In this document: positions 44,775 to 57,959 of the stretch, piece by piece | Layout: every line of letters starts with the position of its first letter | Numbering within the stretch: the first letter of the stretch is position 1 | Source of the DNA: Hydnum rufescens UP504 | Lineage: Eukaryota; Basidiomycota; Agaricomycetes; Cantharellales; Hydnaceae | Assembly: GCA_014904985.1 (NCBI GenBank) | Contig: MU129013.1 | Location: forward strand, 62,001 to 126,000 | Direction: 5' to 3' | Length of the DNA stretch: 64,000 nucleotides | The notes under the pieces: generated by a model | The model's database searches: none | What the model was told of the DNA's origin: nothing | What the model saw: the letters and a program-made list of their open reading frames with translations, nothing else | Position numbers and translations under genes: made by a program

Positions 44775-45052
44775 AGGGATGTACTTTAGATACTCAAATG
44801 GTAACCTGTTTCCCTGTCCTTGATACCATCAGCCACATCTCTCTGGCTGTATTCCCTCCACTCCCTCTCCGCCGACTCCGATCCTCCCTCCCACTGACTC
44901 TCTCGATGCTCTCCTCCTTGGGGCCTTGCCTGCTGTCGCAGAGCTGTCTCGGAACAGAACGGAGATAGAGCATATGATCCGATATTACGTGAGATTGCAA
45001 GTGACCGCATAGTTTTCCCTTTGTCGTCATCAGTGAGGAAAGAAAATAAAAA

Positions 45053-46781
45053 ATGGTTTCCTCGCCGCCACCTTCGACTGCTGCTGTCACTGACCCCGCA
45101 GGCGTCGACGCCAAGGCCAGTGATGACAAGCCAACACTTGTCCGCTCAAACTACCACCTCGAGTCCAATCCGTTCGAGCAAAGTTTTAGTCAGCCCCACC
45201 ACCCGCCTGCCCTTGCCCCTATCCACCGCCCTCGCCCCGCGCAAGGTCCTCCGACCACCCTCCAAAGATGCGCCTGCCACCGACGACCCACAGGCGAATC
45301 CCAAGCCTACGCTCCCCCCAATCGCAGCTATGGCCTCCCCCTCTGGTTCCAACGAGTTCTCCTGGGCCTTCAACGGCAGTGGAAATCTCCAGGGATCTCT
45401 CCGATCTGGTCCTCTCTCCCCTGCCATGCTCGCTGGGCCTCAACAATACCATGGCACTCATTCTGCCTTCGATCCCAGCAACCTCCGTACAGGACTCACC
45501 CCAGATGTCTCCAGGACAGGGCTCACACCTCTCATCGGTGGTCCTACCTCCTTTCCTCCACCTAGTCCCAATACGGCTGCCTTTATCGCAATGGTGACAA
45601 ACGCCACCCAGAATGGGAATGGAAATGGTTCCAGTTCCCCCGCCACTATCACGCCAGGCACATTCTCAGCCATTACAGGTATACTCAACGCCAGCGGCGC
45701 CAATTCTCCCAGCAATGCCTCTCAGTCGTCCCCTTCATACATGAATGGCAACGGTACCAATGGTCACACGAACCACCATCCCCACCCACTTTCCGTTAGC
45801 CATGTCCCAGATCATCCCTCCGAAACCAATGGTGCAAAATACTCGCCTACCACCCCATCCCCTCCTACACATTATGCGAGCCAGCATGATGCTCACACCG
45901 CAGCCAATGGTCTCTTTCTCCTCAGCCAGGCACACCAAGAACTAACGAAACGCGAGGAGCAGCAGATGCAGCAGCAGCTACAACAACAGCAACAGCAGGC
46001 CCATGCTCAAGCATCCTCCTCCAACGGTAGTCGCAAGGCTACCAGGGGGTCGGGCGGAACGAAGCGGAAAGGTGAGGAGTCACGCCCTACTCCTGCACCA
46101 AAGAAGCCCCGGGGAGCGGCACCACCTGGTTCGGGACGGGGTCCACGGAAAGGCAGGAAGAAGAGCGAAGACTCCACGAGTATGGACGGTGGTAGCGGCG
46201 CTGAGGAGGGCGAGTCGGACGACGACGGTGGGAGTGAGAACGGGGATCACAATAACAACGACCACGAGGACAGTCGTCCGAAACGGCCCGAAACGGAAGA
46301 GGAGAAGCGCAGAAACTTCCTCGAGCGCAACAGACAAGGTTTGCACCATCACCCTTAGCACCGTGTCTCCGACTTACGCCGTACCATATGAACAGCCGCC
46401 CTTAAATGCCGCCAGCGCAAGAAAGCCTGGCTCACTCAATTACAAGCCAAGGTCGAATATCTCACCTCTGAAAACGAGCGTCTACAAAACACGACGGTTT
46501 CGATGCGCGAGGAGATCACCCGACTGTCGGCCGTTGTAGTCGCTCACCGGGACTGTGGGCTCGGGGGTGTTAGTGTTGCCCGGAGCGAGGCTCTCATTGC
46601 TGGGAACTCTCACATAAAGTCCACCGAGGGCCATGTCCCAAGTAATGCACCCTCCACTCGTGGTTCCGCGAGCAAGGGGCGCAATGGGTCTTCTGTTCCT
46701 CCTGTCTCTGCTCCTCTGAATGCTTCCCCAATGGTTCAGCCTGTTGGAGGCATGTCTAAGAGCCGTGGCTACGGGTATTGA
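45053..46781 (+). CDS. ATF/CREB-type bZIP transcription factor (Atf1-like)
   Basis: Stress-response-type regulator in the nucleus. The bZIP is split by an intron (46,340-46,396): EEKRRNFLERNRQ joins AALKCRQRKKAWLTQLQAKV, followed by EYLTSENERLQ. This is the ATF1/Sko1 basic region with its N-x2-AALKCR-x-R core. The N-terminus MVSSPPPSTAAVTDPAG leads to HLESNPFEQSF, the stress-activation motif of Atf1 orthologs. Next come KPTLPPIAAMASP, a long Ser/Asn/Pro-rich region, a glutamine run (about 45,955-46,000) and a basic-acidic linker. The start motif and the rest lie in different frames; an indel or an unresolved intron must occur between about 45,180 and 45,240. Stop at 46,779-46,781. Confidence 0.88.
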
Positions 46782-48148
46782 GGATCGTCGCCTCTGTACC
46801 CATCACATATTCATCAACTCTTTGGCTTCCTCTCCTCCCGCCCGTTTCGACGTACTTATCTCCTTGTCAAATATCGCTGCAACTCCATTCTTCGACCATT
46901 CCAGACTCCAAAAATTCACCAAGTCCCTCGTCGATCTCGATACTTCAATGCTGACGCGACCCACTAAGACATCAATCTCACGACGGAGGCCCTACCAAGC
47001 CTCTCGGCAACTTGAATGATGTTGCTTCTTAGCCATACTCTCTGCCTTTTCTGCCTCAGTATCCACCTCACCACCACACCTCCGTTTGCTTTGCAGGCGG
47101 ACCACCCCTTGTTGGCCTATTGTTGTATCGGTTACCTGCCAAAAGAAAGCATGTCTTGCGTTCCTTCTCAACATACCCATGGGTCCACGCGTCACCTCGA
47201 CAAAGATCCCGTGCTCCGACCACTCAACAACGCAATTTTTCTCATGTTTTCAAACTATTTATCTATTACCCCTCTGCGATTGCGACTGTCTAATATCTGC
47301 ACCGTTTCTCTTTTTCTTTGTTCGGGCGGGATGGGAAAGGTAGTATTCGATCGGTTACTTTGGATGGCTCTACGAACTTATCGATTGCTAATCCTCCTTT
47401 GGTTCGGATGTTCTCGGCTTGCTTCCTTTCTTATACCTCTCCCCGTGTCCCCCGGGTCATTAGCGGTGGGACCCCCGAGATTGGAACCAAGAGCGAGCAT
47501 TATTCCTATGGGTGTCATATACAGTACCCTGTATTTTTTTTTTACCTCTACTCTTTTCCCCTTCGTTTTGTTTGTATGTAATCTCCTACAGCATACTAAC
47601 TGAGAGGCCTAAATGCCATTGACACTCATAGATATGGGAATCTCGCGTGGCCCGGGAGTACACGTCCCCTAAAAAGTTTAAAACATCTAATCCAGGATTG
47701 GCATGAACGTCATGATCAAATCTAGCTAGGTTAAAGTTTACGCATTCACTCGCATCCTCATCCACGCTTCGGGGCGGGATCGGAGCAGATACCTCTACAG
47801 TATTGCCATTACGGGATATTAAAGCCCCCCCCCCCACTCAGGGTGACACCTGGGGTATCGATCCCGCTCCATGAATGTGAGTCCAAAATGCTAAAATTTT
47901 CCCCAGCGTCCTTTGCTTTCGCAGAATGGTGATGACATAATCAATTTGTGGCAGTGCATCCATGCAGCAGTGGTCACAACACCCAAGTCCTGCGCGCCTG
48001 TTTTTGACATTTTCGTATGGCCAATCAATTCACTGGTATCCCCGCCCCGTTCACCTGTGCTCCATTTTCTCACACTTATTGTATAAAGAGGTGGAGGGAT
48101 ATTTGATCAAAACTGTTTCTTTAAATCGCTCACAAGGTGACTGTTCGA
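46782..48148. other. Intergenic region after the bZIP gene
   Basis: The first 800 bases are pyrimidine-rich and probably the long 3' untranslated region. A run of 12 C at about 47,826 lies in the middle. Open frames here (for example 47,016-47,603) have no recognisable family or codon pattern. The last 150 bases serve as promoter of the GST-like gene. Confidence 0.45.
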
Positions 48149-49180
48149 ATGGCGTCCAACGTTCAATCTGAAGCCCTTGTTCTCCATCACCTCGGCAATT
48201 CTCGCTCTCAACGTATTCTCTGGTTACTTGTGGGTCTCCAAAACATCCAATACTGATCCCCAGACATACAGCACCTCTTCGAATATGCAGGAAGAGCTCG
48301 AAATACCATATACTATCAAGCAATATCCTCGTCTGCCCTCAGGACGAGCGCCTGCCAGAGCTCCGTGCAGTGCACCCCATGGGAAAATCCCCCGTAATAA
48401 CAGATGGAAATCTCGTCCTCGCCGAATCGGGTGCCATTGTTGGTGTGTAAAGCGGTCATCGCTTCTCTTGTTCCGGCACGCATATGACTCCACTGTCAAT
48501 GCTCAGATTATATCATCAAGAAGTATGATAGTACTGGAAGATTACAAGCAAGCGAATCCACTGCCATCGTCAACACCTATTGTATGCATCCGTGGGCGTA
48601 CTCTTGTAGTATGCGACATCATTTCTGATCTTGGGGAATCAACAGACACACACTTTTCCGAAGGGTCTTTGATGGGGCACCTCACATTCAAGTACAGAAT
48701 GAACCGCGCTGCGGGACAAGCACCCTGGTTCGTTCGTCCATTCATTCGTTACCTCACCAATACGGTCTCTGCGACCGGGGACTCTTCGACGGTCGAAGCC
48801 TCGGTTGACATGGTAAATTTCTCCTCACCGTCAGTTGAGGGAGGTACCACACTCGCCTGACAAGACATCACCGTAACCTCCACAGATCGAGGAGCACCTC
48901 TCCAAGCTCCCCGAGAACGCATTTTTCGCCGGAGGAGAGAATCCAACAAGCGCCGACTTTATGATGATATTTCCTCTGGAAGTCTTGGGACAGCTTTTTC
49001 CCCAATTAATTGATCCCAAAAAACACCTCAAAGCCTACGTCGAAATGGTGCATCAACTGTACGTTGGCTCACATCACTTCTCTTTTCGTTTTTCGATCCT
49101 AGTCATTGAGCTGTGTTTCTTTCCGATCAGTCCTGCCTTCAAACGAGTGCGTCTTACATCCAAGCAGTCTATGGGATTTC
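48149..49180 (+). CDS. Glutathione S-transferase-like protein, apparent frameshift
   Basis: Conjugates glutathione to electrophiles in the cytosol. Exon 1 MASNVQSEALVLHHLGNSRS QRILWLL joins EELEIPYTIKQY after an intron at 48,229-48,289, with the Ser/Arg of the GST N-terminal domain in place. After GRAP (about 48,352) the continuation ELRAVHPMGKSPVITDG lies one base out of phase, so one extra base (G near 48,355) breaks the frame. Then ESGAIV joins DYIIKKYDSTGRL, HFSEGSLMGHL, PWFVRPFIRYLT, and after another intron IEEHLSKLPENAFFAGG, ENPTSADFMMIFPLE and a last exon PAFKRVR (about 49,135). The end is uncertain. Either a recent pseudogene or a base-call error. Confidence 0.78.
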
Positions 49181-50078
49181 TGACACCACTCAATTGTATA
49201 GGGGGTAGAAAAGGGTGGAAGCTATTCTTATGCGAACTAAGGGTGCCTAGCGACATATGGACTCCCTTGACAACGACAATGTGTTCGTCTCCCCTGTTTG
49301 TGTTTAGGAATACCAGATCATGCTCTGTTGCTCAGAAAGAAAGAGTCGTGGCCTTGCGGATACGGTCAGATCAGTTTCATGTAGGCAACGAGTGACATAA
49401 GACTCGTAGAATCCAACGTGCGCTTTGTGAGTATGGACGCACTTTAGGACCTTCGTTGTCATGATACTCCACATAGCGCCGAGGATGAAGCGAGAGGTTC
49501 TCCCGCGTTTTCGAGGCCACACAGTAATCACCCCGATTACCATCCCCACAGCCTGTAGCCGTCACAGATGAACCAATACCATCGTTTCCGTCCTCCGCTC
49601 GGCTCTTTCACTCTCGAGCCAACTCCCCGTCGTCGCAACGCTGCCGCATGCACATCGTGATAGAAATGGAGAAATAACAAATTGGTGCGGTGCGTATCTC
49701 TGGATGTGGCACACTCCCCGAAATTGTTCAGGCCGGTCTCCACTGACGGCGGTACACTCATGAACAGGAAGACTCGTTACGAGTCTAAAATGATGCGCTG
49801 CTTGCTCTGAGGCTCGATAAACTAATGGCTCTGCAACCTCATGCTTGTCTTTTGAAAAGACAATTCCAGAAAATTCATGCCAAATGCGTACCCTGTGAAG
49901 TCTTGTCAACTCATTGATGCAGAACCCTCACTACTCTTTAAACCCCCCACCAATCAACATAAATATTTTTACAGTATTAGAGCCATGATCTGAAACTACA
50001 TCTACATGAGAACTACAGACCAAAAGCTGCAGCACTACAGGTAATGCAGATCAAGTTAGGAAAAAGTGTCCATCGTCT
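49181..50078. other. Intergenic region between GST-like gene and ABC transporter
   Basis: A minus-strand open stretch (49,562-49,909) has no family resemblance or splice support. From about 49,975 the sequence is part of the duplicated ABC unit (its 3' flank, matched at 58,682). Nothing else seen. Confidence 0.4.
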
Positions 50079-53000
50079 TCATTTCCGTCGTTCTCTATCT
50101 TGCAATGCCGCTTGAATATCACCCAACGTGATACCTGATTGGTCACACATGCTCCTGAAGATCGAATCAGTTCGAGTAAACAGCGCTTTCGGGGTATCCA
50201 ACTCCGCTATCTGCCCTTTGTCCATGACACAAATTCGATCGTACCCAATGATAGTTCTTAGGTGGAAACAAGGCTAATTAGCTTCAAAAATGAAAGAAAA
50301 CCAGGAGAGCCCCACGAACTTTATTCGATGCGCAATGCAGAGAAGCGTCTTGTGCGAAAACTCGCTCGCAATCGTGTTCTGAATGTTTTGGTCGGTCTCA
50401 TAATCCACCGAAGCTACACAAAAGCAGCACACGATATCCATAAGCATGCAACACACAAACAGAAAGAGAGGTCGAAGGGGCGACTCGTGACGACTTACCT
50501 GTGGCCTCATCCAGCAAGACCACCTGACTGTCCTTAACAAGAGCTCGTGCCAAACTAACGAGCGAACGCTGACCAAGGGAAAGGTTCCCGCCTTCGTCCT
50601 CAATAGGAGAGTCTAATGTGAACCGGTGGCTGCAGATTGTTTCTTTTTTCGGCTCGTCTTCTTTACTAACGTCATCAACCAGAGCTGATCGCTTTAGTGC
50701 ATCCCATAATCGTGCATCATCATAAACTCCAAATGGATCGAGATTACTACGAAGAGTTCCAGAGAATAAAGTAGGGTCCTGTGGTATGACTGGGGTATAG
50801 TTTTCCAAAACAACCAGTGTCAGAAGCATGAGGAAGGGTCCAATGCACTCCAAATGCTCACTTGCGATCTTACTCCTCAGATCCGTCAATCCTAGTGTAG
50901 ATACATCGATCCCGTCCAATGTGATAGATCCAGAGTCGAGCTCTACCAGTCGGTATAAAGCCACCAGGATACTAATGCGAAAAGAGGAGCATTGAGCATT
51001 CTAGTAGGACACCCACGCGTCAGGCCGATCTTGCAGCGTACGTACCTTGACTTCCCGGCCCCAGTCCTAAGATCAAATAGCGAAAATATCAGTATATGAT
51101 CCGACCCTCTGAAAGCCATCTCACTCACCGCCCCACGATACCAATATGTTCGCCTCCGTTGACATGCAAGGAAAGCCCTTTCAATACAAGGGGTAACCCA
51201 GGTCGGTAACTCCTAAAAAGCATAAAAACACCCTCGCGATCAAAATCGCCTCAAGGAGTAGAGGGAATAAATGGAGATAGAAGACGTACATGCTTATATC
51301 ATTCAGTTCAAGATCCCCGCGCTGGCCAGTCAAGAGGGGGCTTCTTCTCATCAACGCGATGAGCAGCTTCTTGTTCCAGGTTGTGCGCGTAATGATGCAC
51401 TCGTTCCACCGCACTGCCGAAATAACCCAAACCACAGAACATGAGTAAGGGACATCGGAAAGTGGTCCCCGCGCACTTCATATTGTTCTCCACTTCGGCC
51501 GCTTGCCTGATCATCCAACCGAAAGCCTATCAGGGGTCGTCAGCGACGCAGACTTCAGGAAATAAACCAACAATTACGAACTTGTTGCACTGATAAGATA
51601 TAGGAAAGGGCCACACCCGTTTGAGAAGGAGAAATCGAAAATCGTGAGGCAACAGCAAGAATTGCTACCGCGAAGGTAAGAATCGCCCCAAGAAAATCGA
51701 GATGTACACCGAGCCAGCGCTGGTTCGTGATCGTCAACCAATACGCACTATTATAATTGGGTATCCCAGTGAGTCCGACGGCGGGCCATTAAAAAACAGG
51801 TGCCAAATATACCGATTCTCATTGTCCATGTGCTTCTCATTCTCTCGAGCGAACCGAGTGGTTTCACCGTAGGCTCGAATAGTGCCTAGACCAGACAAAG
51901 ATTCTGAAAAGTGGGAATACAGCGAGGACCGCAAAATTGCGTCCAAGCGCTGGGGTTTAAATGGTCTAGTCAACCCTGGGACAAGTATTAAAGACGCCAA
52001 GGGAGAGACATACCTTGAGCTCTCGTGCGCTGCTTCGATAGAACACAGCAGTATTGAAATATACCATGGTCACGATGCCGACCGGGATCAGGAACCTTCC
52101 AAGAAACAGAAATCAGGAACAAGCATTGCGACAGTGTATAACGTATTATTACCAAGGGAGGAGAATAGAAATAAGGATGATTGCCCCTATTATCTGTGAC
52201 AAGCTTGTTATCATCGCTCGAAAGGCATCGCCAAGCGTGTCTAAAAGCAAAGGCCATACAATCGGAACGAATCATCAAGGCATATTAGTTACGGGCAAAC
52301 ATACTGTCAAGACTATCCGCATCTACCGCCTTATAGTCAGTACTGGGGGAAAAGTGTTCTTGGACATGCATCGCACCTTTGGAGAAGCGATTCATGATGC
52401 GACCTAGAGGCTACAAATATAAAGGAAGAAGTTAAACATGCAAAATCATGGAGTACAAATAATCTCACAGTCGTCCTAGATAAAAAATTCCACGTCAGCA
52501 AGATGTAATGGATTCGATCTGACAAGGGAAATCTGGCTCACTCGAAGAAGGACATGGGTGCATGCATCACGCGTTGTATGGAATCCTGAAGATCCGGTCT
52601 CGGTAGCTTGATGCATATTATCTAGTACAAAACTTGAACTAACCTTGTGCATCTTTACGCTAGCAAAGAAAACGATGACGGCAAAAGTGGAACCTAGCAG
52701 GAACAGACTAAGGGCCTGTCCAATCCCCAGACCTATGAACGACCACAGTTGAATATCGCTATCGCCTATAGACAGGCAGTAGCTATTACCAGCGTAAACA
52801 CCGATGTAAAATCCTTGTGATAGAGGCCATTTTCTAGAGGATGGACAGTGTCAAATCCATCACCGATGGTCAGGTCGTTATTGCTTGCCTCTCTTGCCAA
52901 TATACTAACCTGATTCATTTCAAAATGTGAATGTTAAATAGGGCAATGCCGACGGCATGATTACTCACCAATAAGAGCCCATCACCTGTGTAGCTTGTAC

Positions 53001-56000
53001 CAAAACGACCACCACGAGTAGGATCGGGCCCATGATATGACCATTGGCAGCACTACACAGGGATTACGTGTGCAGTAATGGAAATATTCCAAAAAAGACA
53101 ACCCACCTCAGATAGTTTCCGTAGACCTTCGAGCTGACAGCACCCAGCACGCGCTCTTCGGTCTGCATCAGCGCAGTTCCATTAACTGTCTTAGGTTTCT
53201 TGTCTGTGCCTCCCGGCGGGTCCGATTCTTTGACGTCCCCATCTTGTTGCTTTTCTTGTTCCCCTTGACTTCCGAAAGCTGAGATGAATTGTGCGAAATC
53301 GCCATTATTCTTGACAAGCTCCTCATATGTCCCCCGCTCGACGATCCGCCCGTCAAGCATGGTGATGATATGATCGGTTTGTGGCACTGGAAATATGGAA
53401 GCGTGGCCACGGGCTTCGGAGAATGTTCGTGTCTGAAGCGATATAAAAGAATAGCGCTTACGGAAATGAAGCGCATGCGTCACTAAAATCCGAGTCTTCC
53501 CAGCCAACGCGCCCTGCACAGCGTGCTCAAATACATGTTTCCCAACATGAGCATCCAGCGCACTGAACGGGTCGTCCAAACACACAATGTCCGAGGCGAA
53601 ATAGAGGGCCCGTGCAACATTAATTCGCTGCTTCTGACCTCCTGATAAACTGATGCCCTTCTCTCCAACGATCGTTTGATCGCCTTCAGGGAGCATGTCT
53701 AAATCTGCATTGAGCGAGGCATCATAAATCACTTTCCAGTATTTTTCTTCGTCGAATTCACGTCCGAAAACGATATTGTCTCGGATCGAACAGCTCTAGG
53801 GGAGAGTCCAGTGGATGAGGATGCGTGATAAGCAAGGTCAATCCGGTCTCACCTGTATCCATGCAGACTGTGCGGCATATGAAATGCATCCACCAAATAT
53901 TACTTCTCCCTCGGTACGCCGCATCTCTCCAAGAATTCCCTTGATTTCTCAGAACAAAGAAATATTCAGGATGGCGTCCTCTGGGTCAGGGGACGATGAC
54001 ACATACCTGGAGCTAGGGAGCTTTTCCCCGAACCAACGGGGCCGACTATGGCGCAGAGCTGTTATTGAAATCATCAGCATCACCGGATAAATGTAACATC
54101 TCGTCAACAAGTGAGAAAAACGTGGGAACCCACATACCTGGCCACGAGGAATTTCCAAGTTGAGATTATTCAGTTTAAACACTTCACCCTCATCTTCGGT
54201 TTTCTCTTTAACTGGTGGAGTTTCGTCACCCGAAGCACCCACCACTGCATGGCGTCTGTTCGCTTCTTTCTTTTCTTCGTGCTTCCACACGCCTGTCTTC
54301 ATTTTCCACTGAGGAATCGGAGACCTCCGTAGGGGCGCCATCCCATGTAAAACTGGCATTGCGCACACTGATGGCAACAGGAAGAGCGGGGATCGATCAC
54401 GTGCGTTTCGTCAAGGAGCTCGGCGGTGAAGACGCTCGGTGAGACGGTCAATTGCATTTGCCGCGTCCGCTATCGTACCCAGGGCGACGGCTGTATGCCA
54501 CCATTTCAGTACGAGAAGATCAGTTTAAACACCCCTCATTGTTTGGTAGGGAAGAGAAAGAAATTAAGAAAATATCACGTACGTAAAAGCAGGAGTGGCA
54601 ACCGGAGGAGCTGAAATAGGGTAAGGGAGGGGAAGATCACATCTGGCCTGAGGTTGTGCTGTAAAAAAGAAAAATTGATTGGGATGTTAAGTTCAAGGCA
54701 CATGAGAGACTACACACCCCCGTAACAGAATACGTTATGAAAGCGACCACACCACTTAAGACAGGCAACGAAAAGGCGAACGAATTGTTCAAAGACCGGA
54801 CGACCAGCAGCAGGCGGATATACTGTAGCTCCTTCGTTCGATACTCACCAATCTGCCTAAGGAAGGGAATCTAGAGCATCCAATATGGCGCTGGAGGGTT
54901 GGCCAGGCAAAGGAGAAAGGGAGTCGGACGTACCTCCCAAGCGAAGAATTTTATGATACGCATTCCACCCAGTAATTCTTGAAGAAGCTTGGCTCGTTTA
55001 TCCGTCCATACCATGCTCTTCTGTCGAAGCTTCCTGAGTTGACCCATGACCTTGCGCATTGCTGGCATTATGAGGATGAACAGGGAAAATCCAGCAAGAG
55101 CTGATACGCCCAAATTGAGGAGCAATACGATGAGGCACACTATCATCTGGATAGGAGCTGTCCAAGCGAAATGAAAGAAGCCGCAACAGAAGTCAATGCG
55201 AGAAACATCTACAGTATTCGAGTTCATGGCATAAGTTATGAAATGCAGGTGGCAGTGCAATTGAAAGATTCCCTACCGGTAGAAATATGGTTTACCATCT
55301 TCCCATTCGAAAGCAGTGATCGTGCTCGAGCCGTGAATCGGAGAGAGCGCCTGTATATCGCAGTGATGAGACCAGCACGAAGAAGAACACCAGCTCCGAG
55401 AGAACGGTGGAAAGCATGCTGAAGGCCTTGAGAGGCGATGACCTGCAATAAGAATAGGGCAATTGCTAGACCAACACCTCTTCCAACGGAAGGGGTTGGT
55501 GCTGTGGGATGTAGCTTGCGAATTTCGTAACATTCACTAGCGTATTTAATGATCGCCTACCCAAGGCGTAAGGGTCAAGCAAGCGGGGGGACGGCAGTAT
55601 TAGGAGGCACCTTTATGACCAAAGGACTGGTGATCTGTGCCATGTCGGCGATGATTTTGAGCACGCCTGATCCGCTAGAAGGTCAGCCAGGTTGCGCGGA
55701 ATAACGAAAAATCGAGCACCTACCGCCAGACCAGAAAGACCACTTTACTGCATCATTCATCGCAAACGCCAGGCTAGGTTTCTTCCTCCCGTCCTTTTGT
55801 CTCCACTGACGTTCTCGCATTTCGTAATTTCCACCAATACCCCACCAAACCTTGCGGAGCCAACTAGGACTAATGTCACCTCCGGCCAGTCGAACATTGT
55901 ACTCATCCGCAGCTTTAGATCTACGATCGAAGGACTCCAGGATGCGGTCAGCGTACAGACCCGCTGCACGTGAATCATCCAATTTCCAGAGATCTGTGGT

Positions 56001-56353
56001 CTCCAAAGGACGAGCGTACCCGAGATTAAGTATTGGGAGGATCCAGGCATAAGTTAGGAGAGAGAACAAATTAGCTGTGGTATCTGGGATAGTTGAAGCG
56101 TCATCGAGGGTCCCCTGGGGAGGTGGGGGGTTCTTCATGGTGAAGGGGACGCGTAGATACCTGATGGACCAGAAGTGAAGAATGCTAGGAGAGGAACGAT
56201 GTCACATGGATGCGCGTACCATGGCGCCTTGTCGTAAGTCAAGGGAAGTGCCTGCCCCTTCGCGGCCTCTTTGAGAGCATCCTCATGGTGCTTTCCGTCG
56301 GGGTACGATATTTGCGATGATCTTGTAGGAGTTCTGGTGGGGGTATTGGCCAT
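50079..56353 (-). CDS. ABCC-type multidrug transporter (Yor1-like), full length
   Basis: Membrane pump exporting organic anions or xenobiotics with ATP. Start MANTPTRTPTRSSQISYPDG at 56,353. The N-terminal block has IPDTTANLFSLLTYAWILPI and the GYARPLETTDLWKL motif typical of Yor1 proteins. TMD1 spans about 55,650-54,850 (TAPIQMIVCLIVLLLNLGV and KLLQELLGGMRIIKFFAWE). NBD1 has Walker A GPVGSGKSS (about 54,025), signature ISLSGGQKQR (about 53,640) and Walker B IVCLDDPFSALDAH. TMD2 spans about 53,050-51,300. NBD2 has Walker A GRTGAGKS (about 51,060), IPQDPTLFSGTLRSNLDPFG, the degenerate signature LSLGQRSLVSLARAL, Walker B VVLLDEAT and H-loop CIAHR. Stop at 50,079. Many short introns. I saw no disabling change. 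Versus copy 2 it lacks about 23 residues between DDV and HRFTLDSP. Confidence 0.9.
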
Positions 56354-57600
56354 ATCGATGGAGCAGAGGCAGTTTGCAAGCACCAATAATATTAATACAC
56401 AGACATGGACGATGCATTAACCGGTGGCAGGAAGAAGAATAAACCAAGTGAAACGGTTATTGTCAGGAAAGTGGCACGGTCGTCTTGACGGGGGGTCGTC
56501 GATTCGCTGAACTGAATCCTAATCCTGGTGACAGTACTTTGAAGATAGGACGGAGCCTTGACATTTCTTGGAAAAAAAAGAATGATATAGATCCATTACA
56601 TTACCCATAATACCATGTGCCATGGGTCTAACAAACCTGTCCTGTCACACCTTGAAACTAAGGGCCACACTATTGGAGTAGTCGGGAATGCCCGCTGTTA
56701 AGCGGTATTATGTAATCAAGACGAGATTGGTCCAATCGCAACCCAAGGCTTGATTCCATACGGGGAGACCCAATTCCAATGAGAACAGAGAGGGGAATTT
56801 GCGGGTCTCAATCCAAAGGGGAAATCCTGCAAACAAGTGAAAGAAAAAAGGGAGCAGCAGGTTGTTATGTAAGAAATATCCACGGACACAGGGAACAGAG
56901 GGCGCAGACAGGGATAAATGGTATAACGGCAACCAGGGTGACGGATTTCTCGATTCGATGGGTTACAGATTACAGTTGCAGGCTCTGAATGCACTGCTCA
57001 TTCTGGCCTCGTCGGGGGACATCATTGATGACTTTGACGACATAATCACCACTGAAAGTTTGGAGAGAGAGAATCAGCTTTCTATGCCGCATAGGTGCAC
57101 GGCACCTCTACTGTAGCTGTGCTGTGGACAATGTTGCAATAACCGGGTATCGGCAACAAGTGCCAATCCCAACTCTTAAACCGGGTGTCATGTGAATATT
57201 GTTCATTAAGTTCGCTTATTCCTAGTTTCGGGCTAAACGCACGCCCGAAAACGGTGGCTAGAGTGAGAGAGAGAAATCTGGATTTATATACCCGGTAGGC
57301 AGAGGTTGCCGAGACCGGCCCCACACCAGCTAGCTAAGCGAAAGGCTGTCCAAGGGTAAGTGGTTGTTCCAAGGGTGTTGTTCCAATGAAGAAAAGCCTA
57401 AGGGCAGGACGGTTGTTGTGATGTTCAATAGTGGCCTGCATTCAGCATCCAGTAAAAGTGCAAGTGCAAGCAATGGCTGATAAATAGAAAGTGGTTGAAG
57501 AGATAGTGAAAGAAGTAAAGGGGGGTGGGAGGCAGGGTTCAAGCCCACACCCTACTGGCTTCCTACACACGAACGGTGGCTAGAGTATGAGTGGCGTTGA
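56354..57600. promoter_or_regulatory. Upstream region of ABC transporter copy 1
   Basis: Shared with 62,740-64,000. Notable sequence includes purine-rich stretches near 56,830-56,860 and 57,490-57,535 and a tttatatacccggtaggc near 57,283. No coding region accepted; short open frames on both strands are not conserved in the second copy. Confidence 0.4.
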
Positions 57601-57959
57601 GTCGATCGGCAACTACCATCGGTGTTGCTTCCGGGCTCCAACGCAGTTAGTGTTGCCATAATGCACCAGTGTTATCGACGTAGAAGTTGATTTTTTTCAC
57701 GTCGGCACTCTACAAGCTAGCCTGCCACGACTCGTAAGAGGACACAAGAGAAGCTCGCCCGTCCTCTTCCCGATTGCCCATCCCGCGGGGACAGCCAATC
57801 AGTGCCCCTACGCACCGAGCTTTGCTCGGAAATCTCCACACACGCAAGGCAAGCACGGTTTCGATAGAACGGAAACAGAAATGGATCGCTGGGGTATGCT
57901 CAAAGGTATGAAAATATGAATCAGGCATCTGTGAACGAGACATCGGCGAATGGACCGTG

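Larger units (their letters stand above)
49975..57600. repeat. Left unit of ABC transporter tandem duplication
   Basis: Matches 58,682-64,000, including the 3' flank, the transporter gene and about 1.2 kb of upstream sequence. The right unit lacks the piece corresponding to 53,305-55,795 and is cut by the window edge. Copies are in the same orientation, separated by about 1.1 kb. Confidence 0.85.

Noticed and set aside
47016..47603. 195-codon plus frame after the bZIP gene
   Set aside because: Low-complexity pyrimidine-rich sequence, no family, several overlapping frames; best explained as 3' untranslated region.
49562..49909. 115-codon minus frame between GST-like gene and ABC transporter
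   Set aside because: No recognised domain, no splice signals, and composition like the surrounding spacer.
57500..57560. Possible tRNA T-arm (ggttcaagcc)
   Set aside because: No matching acceptor stem, D-arm or anticodon arm at the right distance.
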